Positions 1 to 5,565 of a stretch of DNA of 6,696 nucleotides are shown here, piece after piece. Origin of the DNA: an uncultured Bacilli bacterium (GTDB lineage Bacteria > Bacillota_I > Bacilli_A > RF39 > UBA660). Both the position numbers and the translations under genes were made by a program. The number at the start of each line of letters is the position of its first letter. The stretch's first letter is position 1. The stretch is taken from assembly GCA_934179675.1 (NCBI GenBank), contig CAKPQS010000032.1:1-6696 (forward strand), written 5' to 3'. Below the pieces are notes generated by a model. The model was not told the origin of the DNA and ran no database searches. It worked only from the letters and a program-made list of their open reading frames with translations.

Positions 1-438
1 ACAACATTGTATGGTCCGTATTATAGAATGTTAACATCACATGAACCAACATTAATATGTGAAAATGCTAATGATAAATTTACATTAAAAGTAGATGGTT
101 TAAGTAGTATTAGAGGAACAAGTGGCTATGGTAATAATGTATTAAATTATCCAGTTGGTTTAATGACAGTTGATGAAATGGTTCTTGCCGGAGGATTAAA
201 TAATGTAATGAATTCTAAATATTATTTAAATAATAATGGTTACTTTTGGACATCTTCGCCTTCGTACTGGGGCGTCTTCACTGCGTATTCGCATGCGTGG
301 GTTGTCTCTTCGGCCGGGGACTTGTACTACATTGATCCGACTGCGGTCCGCGAGGTCCGCCCAGTAATCAATCTAAAACCGACAGCTCAAATATCAAGTG
401 GATCAGGAACAGAATTAGACCCATATATAATAAAATAA
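1..438 (+). CDS. C-terminal part of a DUF6273 / C-type-lectin-like protein, probable DGR target (5' truncated)
   Basis: The frame is open from base 1, so the true start lies outside the window; the TTG at 7 is not a credible start because no ribosome site is visible. About 145 residues are seen. In order they show M-T-V-D-E-M-V-L-A-G-G (about 55-65), F-W-T-S-S-P (about 82-87), a block rich in aromatic and small residues, then R-P-V-I-N-L-K (about 120-126) and a G-S-G-T-E-L-D-P-Y-I-I tail. The pattern W-x-S-P...S-x-G-x-L...V-R-P-V-x-x-L resembles DUF6273 and the lectin-like ends of DGR variable proteins; this is recognition from memory, not a search result. Such proteins usually display a ligand-binding face, often at the cell surface. 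Codon use changes abruptly inside the domain (see the variable-region entry). It ends at a terminator. The family call is moderate; the open frame is certain. Confidence 0.75.
   Translation, partial: TTLYGPYYRMLTSHEPTLICENANDKFTLKVDGLSSIRGTSGYGNNVLNYPVGLMTVDEMVLAGGLNNVMNSKYYLNNNGYFWTSSPSYWGVFTAYSHAWVVSSAGDLYYIDPTAVREVRPVINLKPTAQISSGSGTELDPYIIK
253..360 (+). other. Candidate DGR variable region (adenine-depleted, GC-rich block)
   Basis: Hand counts: 66 of 110 bases in 251-360 are G or C, in a window that is roughly three-quarters A+T. In 253-360 only 11 of 108 bases are A, all in codon positions 1 or 2; no codon ends in A, and 26 of 36 end in G or C. Many codons have the form NNY (TAC, GGC, GTC, TTC, ACT, CAT, GCC, GAC, ATT, GAT) set among constant-looking TCG, GCG, TGG, GGG and TTG codons. 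That is what A-to-N mutagenesis of a template full of AAC/AAT codons would leave. DGRs are known to copy a template repeat through an error-prone reverse transcriptase into the 3' end of a lectin-fold gene, as here. No template repeat or reverse transcriptase is in the window, so the call is inference. Boundaries are approximate; the invariant flank may extend to about 247 and 366. Confidence 0.6.
345..360 (+). repeat. Short direct repeat GGTCCGC x2 in the GC-rich 3' end of the variable block
   Basis: GGTCCGC occurs at 345-351 and 354-360, separated by GA. The first copy also forms the near-palindrome GCGG-T-CCGC (343-351). The stretch 341-362 has 18 G/C of 22 bases. In known DGRs the 3' end of the variable region is a GC-rich initiation-of-homing segment, so this is the expected place for it. 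That role is inference. Confidence 0.4.
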
Positions 439-448
439 ATATTAAATT

Positions 449-477
449 AAATTAATTAGTTTACTAGTTAATTTTTT
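449..477 (+). terminator. Rho-independent terminator after the lectin-like gene
   Basis: The stem ATTAATTAG (451-459) pairs with CTAGTTAAT (464-472) with one G-U pair around a four-base loop. It can be extended by two A-T pairs and is followed by a T run (472-477). It lies 10 bases after the TAA stop. The stem is AT-rich, so its strength is uncertain. Confidence 0.65.
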
Positions 478-488
478 AATGGTATAAT
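460..488 (+). promoter_or_regulatory. Sigma-A-type promoter for the Ig-like membrane protein gene
   Basis: A perfect -10 TATAAT (483-488) stands 17 bases after TTTACT (460-465), a four-of-six match to TTGACA. Transcription would begin near 495, giving a leader of under 20 bases. The -35 box lies in the loop and descending stem of the upstream terminator, so the two signals share DNA. Confidence 0.6.
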
Positions 489-503
489 AAAATTACAATA
501 AAT

Positions 504-507
504 GAGG
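504..507 (+). promoter_or_regulatory. Ribosome binding site GAGG that sets the start at 513
   Basis: GAGG (part of GAGGTG, 504-509) is followed by five bases and then ATG at 513. A GTG at 507 is in the same frame but lies inside the Shine-Dalgarno sequence, so it cannot be the start. Confidence 0.75.
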
Positions 508-512
508 TGCTT

Positions 513-1148
513 ATGAAAAAATTTGATTTATTTTTAGAAAATATAGGATTAAAAAATACAGCAACAGGCGAAAAGAAACCATTAGGTAATATTATAACAA
601 TGGTTGCCCTAATAGTATTAGGTATTCTATTACTTACACTAGCAAATAGTTATATTCAAAATAAAATATCAAAAAAACCAAAAGGAGATTTTGTATTCAG
701 TTTAAACGGAACATCATCAATGGTATTATATGTAGGTCAAGAATATGTTGAACAAGGATTTGTCGTAAAAAATGAATACGGAAATGATTTATCCAATAAA
801 GTAATAACAATAGGAAGTGTAAATACAAATGAACCAGGAATATATGAAATAACATATAAACTAAATATGGGAAGTACAATATTAATGAAAACAAGAACAA
901 TAACTGTAATAGATAAAACAGAAATAATATTCGCACTTTTAGGAGAAGAAGAAGTAACCATAAAACAAGGAAGCAAATACTACGAAGATGGATATGTAAT
1001 AATATTGCCAGGTGAAAATGCACCAGAAAATTATATAACTGTAACAGGAAACGTTGACATTAACATACCAGGAACATATCGTATCGTATATAAAATAGAA
1101 CATCCAAATATAACAAAAGAACTAGTAAGAATAGTAAAAGTTGTATAA
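513..1148 (+). CDS. Single-pass membrane protein with two bacterial Ig-like domains
   Basis: The 211-residue product has a short N-terminal segment, one hydrophobic helix (about 27-47) and two similar beta-rich units of about 75 residues (about 60-133 and 138-211). Each unit carries the marks of DUF5011/Big_3-type Ig-like domains: a Y-x-x-x-G-(F/Y) motif (Y78-V-E-Q-G-F83; Y157-E-D-G-Y161) and a P-G-x-Y motif (P108-G-I-Y111; P186-G-T-Y189). The units most likely sit outside the cell, anchored by the uncleaved helix; lysines flank the helix on both sides, so the charge rule is not decisive. These domains are structural or adhesive modules and no catalytic motif is seen. The gene has its own promoter and its stop overlaps a terminator hairpin. 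It sits next to the lectin-like surface candidate, but a joint role is only a guess. The domain call is good; the biological role is unknown. Confidence 0.8.
   Translation: MKKFDLFLENIGLKNTATGEKKPLGNIITMVALIVLGILLLTLANSYIQNKISKKPKGDFVFSLNGTSSMVLYVGQEYVEQGFVVKNEYGNDLSNKVITIGSVNTNEPGIYEITYKLNMGSTILMKTRTITVIDKTEIIFALLGEEEVTIKQGSKYYEDGYVIILPGENAPENYITVTGNVDINIPGTYRIVYKIEHPNITKELVRIVKVV
1054..1082 (+). promoter_or_regulatory. Possible internal promoter for murI-mutM
   Basis: A perfect TTGACA (1054-1059) lies 17 bases before TATCGT (1077-1082), a four-of-six -10. It sits inside the preceding coding region, about 100 bases ahead of murI. A terminator (1147-1168) would still lie between it and murI, so it helps only if that hairpin leaks. 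Confidence 0.25.
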
Positions 1149-1168
1149 GCAGGAATAACCTGCTTTTT
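1147..1168 (+). terminator. Rho-independent terminator or attenuator between the Ig-like gene and murI
   Basis: AAGCAGG (1147-1153) pairs perfectly with CCTGCTT (1159-1165) around the loop AATAA, and T1164-T1168 form the T run. The T run is short and the murI ribosome site begins only six bases later, so partial read-through into murI is likely. Confidence 0.8.
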
Positions 1169-1183
1169 AAAATAGGAGGAACA

Positions 1184-1867
1184 ATGAAAATAGGACTATG
1201 TGATTCAGGATTAGGAGGACTAACTGTCTTAAAAGAATTAAAAAATAAATACCCATATAACGATTATATTTATATAGGCGATAATAAAAATGTACCATAC
1301 GGCAATAAAAATAAAACAGAATTAATACAATTAGGACAAAACCTAATAGACTTTTTAGAAAACCAAAAAGTAGATTTAATCATTATTGCCTGTGGAACAC
1401 TATCATCAAACATATTACCATACATCAAAACCAAAACCAAAATAATCGATATTATTTCACCAACAATAAAATATATAAATGCAAATATAAAAAAGAAAGT
1501 AACAATATTTGCAACTAACGCTACTATAAACTCCCATATCTTTGCGCGAAATCTAAAATATGGATGTACAGAAATAGCATGCCCTGAATTTGTACCAATG
1601 ATTGAAAATAATCAAATAAACAAAGAAAAAATACTAGAAAAAGTACCAAATAATGATATAATAGTACTTGCATGTACACATTTCCCATTAATAAAAAAAT
1701 ATTTAGTAAATCAAACAATAAATATGGGCGAAATAATTGAACTAAAAGAAAATAAAGGAAATGCAAAAATAGACATTTATTTTACAAATGTAAATGAAAA
1801 ATTAAAACAAAATGTCAAAAAAATAATAGATGGAGAAGTAAAATATGCCAGAATTACCAGAAGTTGA
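1184..1867 (+). CDS. murI: Glutamate racemase
   Basis: MurI interconverts L- and D-glutamate in the cytoplasm and so supplies D-glutamate for peptidoglycan. The 227-residue product shows D7-S-G-L-G-G-L-T-V at the N-terminus, G32-D-N...P-Y-G40, the first catalytic cysteine in A-C70-G-T, F109-A-T-N-A-T, C133-P-E-F-V-P, and the second catalytic cysteine in C164-T-H-F-P-L. Both cysteines of the two-base mechanism are present. Two oddities stand out. The usual C-N-T reads C-G-T at residues 70-72, and the protein is about 30-40 residues shorter than the usual 260-270, mostly by loss of the region after C-T-H-F-P-L. The start is fixed by AGGAGG (1174-1179), four bases before ATG. The last 23 bases overlap mutM in another frame, so the two are probably translationally coupled. 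Other Asp/Glu racemases are possible but C-T-H-F-P-L favours MurI. Confidence 0.9.
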   Translation: MKIGLCDSGLGGLTVLKELKNKYPYNDYIYIGDNKNVPYGNKNKTELIQLGQNLIDFLENQKVDLIIIACGTLSSNILPYIKTKTKIIDIISPTIKYINANIKKKVTIFATNATINSHIFARNLKYGCTEIACPEFVPMIENNQINKEKILEKVPNNDIIVLACTHFPLIKKYLVNQTINMGEIIELKENKGNAKIDIYFTNVNEKLKQNVKKIIDGEVKYARITRS

Positions 1868-2654
1868 AACCGTAAAAGAAACATTAAAAAAGAAAATATT
1901 AAATCAAAAAATAATTGACCTTAAAGTATTATATCCACAAATAATAGAATATCCAAGTGTTGAAGAATTTAAAAAACAAATATTAAATCAAACAATAATT
2001 GATATTAAAAGAAGAGGAAAATGGTTATTATTTGAACTAAATGACTATTATTTATTAAGTCACTTAAGAATGGAAGGAAAATATAATATTAAACACAATG
2101 AAAAAATAAATAATCATGAACATGTTATATTTTATTTTAAAGATTTTAATTTAAGATACCAAGATACAAGAAAATTTGGAAGAATGCTTCTATATAAAAA
2201 AGAAGAAATATATATAAAAGAACCATTAAATAAATTAGGATATGAACCATTTGATAATAATTTAACAATAACTTATTTAAAAGAAAAATATAAAAAATAC
2301 AGAAAACCAATAAAAGAAGTTTTATTAGATCAAAGTATTATAGCAGGAATAGGTAATATTTATGCTGATGAAATACTATTTTTATCAAAAATTAATCCAT
2401 ATCAAAAACCAAATGAATTAAATGATGAACAATTAAATAATATAATTGAAAATACAAAATATGTATTAAATGAAGCTATAAAAAAAGGTGGAACAACAAT
2501 TAGAACATATACATCAAGTGAAGGTGTACACGGAAGATTTCAACAAAATTTATTAGTACACAATCAAACAAAATGTAAAATTTGTAATAATCAAATAAAA
2601 ATCGAAAAAATAGGTGGTAGATCTACATATTATTGCCCTAATTGTCAAAAATAG
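1845..2654 (+). CDS. mutM: Formamidopyrimidine-DNA glycosylase (8-oxoguanine repair)
   Basis: MutM/Fpg excises oxidised purines such as 8-oxoguanine and FapyG and nicks the abasic site in base-excision repair. The 269-residue protein has all the key parts: P2 (the nucleophile after Met removal) and E3 in P-E-L-P-E-V-E-T, K59 in R-R-G-K-W, the H-L-R-M-E-G segment (73-78), D107-T-R-K-F-G, the helix-two-turn-helix with D162-Q...G170-N-I-Y-A-D-E176, and a C-terminal zinc finger C244-x2-C247-x16-C264-x2-C267. R259 in G-G-R-S-T is the finger arginine that contacts DNA. Length is normal for the family. The start lies inside murI, with GGAG at 1832-1835 nine bases upstream. The TAG stop forms part of the following terminator stem. 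Pairing with murI is not the common polA/coaE context of this gene. The function is secure. Confidence 0.96.
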   Translation: MPELPEVETVKETLKKKILNQKIIDLKVLYPQIIEYPSVEEFKKQILNQTIIDIKRRGKWLLFELNDYYLLSHLRMEGKYNIKHNEKINNHEHVIFYFKDFNLRYQDTRKFGRMLLYKKEEIYIKEPLNKLGYEPFDNNLTITYLKEKYKKYRKPIKEVLLDQSIIAGIGNIYADEILFLSKINPYQKPNELNDEQLNNIIENTKYVLNEAIKKGGTTIRTYTSSEGVHGRFQQNLLVHNQTKCKICNNQIKIEKIGGRSTYYCPNCQK

Positions 2655-2677
2655 ATTTAAAAATCTACTTTTTTTTT
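2652..2677 (+). terminator. Rho-independent terminator closing murI-mutM
   Basis: TAGATT (2652-2657) pairs with AATCTA (2662-2667) around a TAAA loop, followed by C and nine Ts (2669-2677). The mutM stop codon TAG is the first three bases of the stem. Confidence 0.8.
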
Positions 2678-2703
2678 GAACTATCTATAAAATATGATAT
2701 AAT
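2676..2703 (+). promoter_or_regulatory. Strong extended -10 promoter for the hisS operon
   Basis: The -10 TATAAT (2698-2703) is perfect and is preceded by TGA (2695-2697), forming an extended TGn -10. TTGAAC (2676-2681) lies 16 bases upstream as the -35 and begins inside the T run of the previous terminator. Transcription should start near 2710, just ahead of the ribosome site AAGGTGAT. Confidence 0.75.
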
Positions 2704-2725
2704 ATTTGTAGAAAAAGGTGATATT

Positions 2726-3097
2726 ATGCTTGAAAAAGCTTTACTTTTATTTGGACTAAATAAAGAAAAAATATTGGATTATGAAGATGTATGTAATAGT
2801 TATATAGAATTATTAGATTATGAATTAGATAATATGAATATTGAAAATATATATAAAATTATAATATCTTATAAAACAATATATTCATTTTTTTATCCCG
2901 AATATGAAGAACAAAAAGTCGAACAAGAAGAACAAAGTAATTTATTTCAATTAGTAAAAATGATATGTATAACAAAACTAATCGAAGAAAAGCTTGATAA
3001 AAAAAATAAAAATGATCAAATGATCATAAATTTATTAGAACAAAATTTAAAAAGAGACTATTGGGCAAGAACCCAAAATGTAAAAAAATTAAACTAA
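2726..3097 (+). CDS. Small acidic helical protein of unknown function, first gene of the hisS operon
   Basis: I do not recognise this 123-residue protein. It is predicted to be helical and charged, with an acidic middle (P-E-Y-E-E-Q-K-V-E-Q-E-E-Q, about 58-70) and a lysine-rich C-terminal third; there is no membrane segment or signal peptide. The N-terminal half (L-F-G-L near 8-11, then a helix, then I-Y-K-I-I-I-S-Y-K-T-I) has the rhythm of a J-domain, but the H-P-D motif is absent, so I do not call it one. The start at 2726 is set by AAGGTGAT and by the promoter ending at 2703. An earlier in-frame ATG at 2642 lies inside mutM and ahead of the promoter, so it is rejected. The stop is ten bases before hisS and overlaps the hisS ribosome site, so the two are co-transcribed. 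It may be lineage-specific. Confidence 0.75.
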   Translation: MLEKALLLFGLNKEKILDYEDVCNSYIELLDYELDNMNIENIYKIIISYKTIYSFFYPEYEEQKVEQEEQSNLFQLVKMICITKLIEEKLDKKNKNDQMIINLLEQNLKRDYWARTQNVKKLN

Positions 3098-3107
3098 AGG
3101 AGGAAAT

Positions 3108-4373
3108 ATGGAATTAAGAAATTTAAAAGGTACGGAAGATTTTTTGCCCAAAGAGCAAATAATAAGAAATAAAATAACAGATACCTTAAAACAAAATTTT
3201 GAAAAATATGGATATATGCCACTTGAAACACCAATTCTAAATTATTATGATTTACTAGCTCTAAAATATGATAATGATGATGAAATATTAAATGAAATAT
3301 ATAGATTAACAGATCAAGGTAATAGGGATATTGGCTTAAGATATGATTTAACAGTTCCTTTCTGTAAAGTAGTTGGTATGCAAAAAGAATTAAGATTACC
3401 ATTTAGAAGATATGAAATAGGTAAAGTATTTAGAAATGGTCCTGTAAAATTAGGAAGAACAAGAGAATTTTATCAATGTGATGTAGATGTCGTTGGAATT
3501 GATGGAAGACTTATTGAAGCTGAACAAATAATAATGGCAATTGAAATATTTAAACAACTAGGAATTGATATAAATATTTTATATAACAATAGAAAATTAA
3601 TGAATGGATTATTAATTGAATCAGGAATAAAAAATCCAACATTTGGAATAATAGGTATATTAGATAAATTAGATAAAGTTGATAAAAAAGAAATATATAA
3701 AATGTTTGAAGAACAAAATATTGATAAACAAACAACAGACAATATATTTAATATTTTTGGTAAAACTTTAGAAGAATATAATCTAATATATAAAGATACC
3801 AATAATTTATTATTAAAAGAAGGATTAGAAGAATTAAATGAAATAACTACTTATTTAAAAAAATTAAATTATGAAAATAATATAACATTTGATTCATATT
3901 TATCAAGAGGACTTGAAATATATACTGGAATAGTATTTGAATTTAGAGATAAATTAAAAAGAATAAATGGTTCTTTAGGTGCAGGTGGAAGATATGATAA
4001 AATAATTACTAACTTTATTAATGATGGAAATACATATCCTGCGGTAGGTTTATCATTTGGTTTAGAACCAATATATGTAATACTTAAAAATGAAGAAAAA
4101 GTAGATATGATTGATTATTATATTATACCAATGGATACAGAAATTGAATGTTTGTCATTAGCACAAAAATTAAGAAATAAAAATAAAAAAGTCTTAATTG
4201 AAATGAATAAAAGAAAAATTAAAAAAAGTTTTGATTATGCTAATAAAGAAAATATTCCATATGTTATTGTAGTTGGTGAAAATGAAATAAAAGAAAATAA
4301 AATAACAATAAAAAATATGAAAGAAAGTTCACAAGAAATGATCGATATTGATGAATTTGTTAGGAGGATATGA
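3108..4373 (+). CDS. hisS: Histidine--tRNA ligase
   Basis: HisRS charges tRNA-His with histidine in the cytoplasm. The 421-residue class II synthetase has G8-T-E-D-F-L-P at the N-terminus, motif 2 around R101-Y-E-I-G-K-V-F-R-N110 to R117-T-R-E-F-Y-Q123, the HisA signature L265-S-R-G-L-E-I-Y-T-G274, the HisB signature G291-A-G-G-R-Y-D297, motif 3 at P311-A-V-G-L-S-F-G-L-E-P321, and an anticodon-binding domain from about 335 to the end. Motif 3 normally ends in Glu-Arg, whose arginine contacts ATP; here the arginine position reads proline (321). The intact HisA and HisB motifs argue for a real synthetase rather than HisZ, and no his biosynthesis genes are near. AAAGGAGG (3096-3103) stands four bases before ATG. 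The TGA stop touches the next gene's start. Function is very likely; the motif 3 change is odd. Confidence 0.95.
   Translation: MELRNLKGTEDFLPKEQIIRNKITDTLKQNFEKYGYMPLETPILNYYDLLALKYDNDDEILNEIYRLTDQGNRDIGLRYDLTVPFCKVVGMQKELRLPFRRYEIGKVFRNGPVKLGRTREFYQCDVDVVGIDGRLIEAEQIIMAIEIFKQLGIDINILYNNRKLMNGLLIESGIKNPTFGIIGILDKLDKVDKKEIYKMFEEQNIDKQTTDNIFNIFGKTLEEYNLIYKDTNNLLLKEGLEELNEITTYLKKLNYENNITFDSYLSRGLEIYTGIVFEFRDKLKRINGSLGAGGRYDKIITNFINDGNTYPAVGLSFGLEPIYVILKNEEKVDMIDYYIIPMDTEIECLSLAQKLRNKNKKVLIEMNKRKIKKSFDYANKENIPYVIVVGENEIKENKITIKNMKESSQEMIDIDEFVRRI
4362..4367 (+). promoter_or_regulatory. Ribosome binding site AGGAGG deciding between two adjacent ATG codons
   Basis: AGGAGG lies within the end of hisS. 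Two consecutive in-frame ATG codons follow, at 4370 (two-base gap) and 4373 (five-base gap). The second has the workable spacing, so 4373 is preferred; the first would add one methionine. Confidence 0.7.
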
Positions 4374-5551
4374 TGAAAAAATTAACAATAGGTCTATTTA
4401 ATGATTCTTTTTTCCCTATGGCTGATGGGGTAATTATGGTAGTTGATAATTATGCTAGAGTACTATCAGAATATGCAAATGTAATAGTATTTGTACCTAA
4501 ATACACAGGAAAAGAATATGATGATTCCATTTTCCCATATAAAGTGGTAAGATGTCATTCATTAAAGGTACCTTTTTTAGATTATTCACTTCCAATTCCT
4601 AAATTAGATCGTAAATTTGAAAAAGAATTAGATAAATATAAATTGGATATTGTTCATATTCATTCACCATTTACAATGGGTGAAATTGGTCTTAAATATG
4701 CTAAAAAGCATCATATTCCTTGTATTGCTACTATGCATAGTCAGTTTAAACAAGATTTTGAAAAAGCTGTTAAATCAGAATTTTTGGCTAAAAAATTAAA
4801 CAATAAATTAATTAAATTATTTAATAAATGTGATGAATGTTGGGCTGTTAATAAGGAAGTTGCTCGTATTTATTATGAAGAATATGGTTATAAATGTATG
4901 CCTAGAGTAATGAATAATGCAACAGAAATGGAACCAGTTGATGATGTTAAGAAAGCTCATGAGTTTATTAATAAAAAATATAATATTAAAAAGGATGAAA
5001 AAGTATTTTTATTTGTTGGTAGAATAAATACTTTAAAGAATATTTTATTTATTGCTGATAGTTTAAAAGCGGTTAAAGAAAAAGATCCTAAATTAAAATT
5101 TAAGATGTTATATGTTGGTGCTGGTCAAGATGAGGAAAAACTTATGAATAAAATAGCGCAATGCAATTTACAAAATGATGCTTTTTTATGTGGTAAGGTT
5201 ACAAATAGAAAAGAACTTGCTTATTATTTTAGCAGAGCTGATTTATTTTTATTTCCATCGGTATATGATGCTTCATCTATTGTTCAAATTGAGGCTGCTT
5301 CTCAAGGTACACCGACTGTTTTCTTAAAAAATACGGCAACAGCTGCTACTGTTACTGATAATGTAAATGGTTTTTTGTCTGATTATACAGTTGGTGCTTA
5401 TTCTGATAAGATAATTGAAATAATGCATAATAAGGAATTATATGAAAAGGTTTCTAAAAATGCTTATATAGATCTTTATAAGACATGGAAACAAATGGTA
5501 GATAAAGCATATGAATTATATAAAGAATTTATAGAAAAAAAATGTAATTAA
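4373..5551 (+). CDS. GT4-family glycosyltransferase, probably a diacylglycerol glucosyltransferase type
   Basis: This 392-residue GT-B fold enzyme transfers a sugar from a nucleotide donor. It begins with a first Rossmann strand and loop typical of lipid glucosyltransferases (I6-G-L-F-N-D-S-F-F-P...D18-G-V, compare D-T-F-x-P-x-x-N-G-V). It has D92-I-V-H-I-H-S-P-F, A119-T-M-H-S, then the donor-binding C-terminal domain with F214-V-G-R-I...K222-N and D299-A-S-S-I-V-Q-I-E307. The last is the family E-x7-E motif with aspartate in the first place. No membrane helix is seen, so it is probably a soluble or peripheral membrane enzyme. The nearest known role is the first glucosylation of diacylglycerol, making membrane glycolipid or a lipoteichoic acid anchor, but the acceptor cannot be read from sequence. 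It overlaps the hisS stop by one base and shares its operon. It uses more T-ending codons than hisS. Confidence 0.85.
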   Translation: MKKLTIGLFNDSFFPMADGVIMVVDNYARVLSEYANVIVFVPKYTGKEYDDSIFPYKVVRCHSLKVPFLDYSLPIPKLDRKFEKELDKYKLDIVHIHSPFTMGEIGLKYAKKHHIPCIATMHSQFKQDFEKAVKSEFLAKKLNNKLIKLFNKCDECWAVNKEVARIYYEEYGYKCMPRVMNNATEMEPVDDVKKAHEFINKKYNIKKDEKVFLFVGRINTLKNILFIADSLKAVKEKDPKLKFKMLYVGAGQDEEKLMNKIAQCNLQNDAFLCGKVTNRKELAYYFSRADLFLFPSVYDASSIVQIEAASQGTPTVFLKNTATAATVTDNVNGFLSDYTVGAYSDKIIEIMHNKELYEKVSKNAYIDLYKTWKQMVDKAYELYKEFIEKKCN

Positions 5552-5565
5552 GTTTACATTTTTTT
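5536..5565. terminator. Bidirectional terminator between convergent genes
   Basis: A 12-pair stem (5536-5547 with 5554-5565) closes a six-base loop, TTAAGT. It consists of an A tract, the core TGTAA/TTACA and a T tract. Read on either strand it gives a hairpin with a U run. Both stop codons (5549-5551 plus; 5554-5556 minus) lie inside it, two bases apart. Confidence 0.8.

Noticed and set aside
253..360. A horizontally acquired GC-rich insertion or chimeric assembly
   Set aside because: The reading frame and the family motifs (W-T-S-S-P before, V-R-P-V-I-N-L-K after) continue across the block. Depletion of adenine specifically, with no A at any third position, is better explained by templated adenine mutagenesis. 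It is not fully excluded without the template.
697..1023. Long open frames antisense to the Ig-like gene, and similar ones antisense to murI and hisS (about 1524-1766, 3094-3402, 3473-3802)
   Set aside because: They mirror real genes in AT-rich DNA, encode runs of Leu, Phe, Ile and Tyr with no domain, and lack promoters or ribosome sites.
1865..1867. TGA read as tryptophan (genetic code 4)
   Set aside because: murI and hisS both end sensibly at TGA within overlapping gene junctions, and tryptophans in the recognised proteins are coded by TGG.
2726..2890. J-domain (DnaJ-like) at the start of the small hisS-operon protein
   Set aside because: The helix spacing is suggestive but the defining H-P-D motif is absent.
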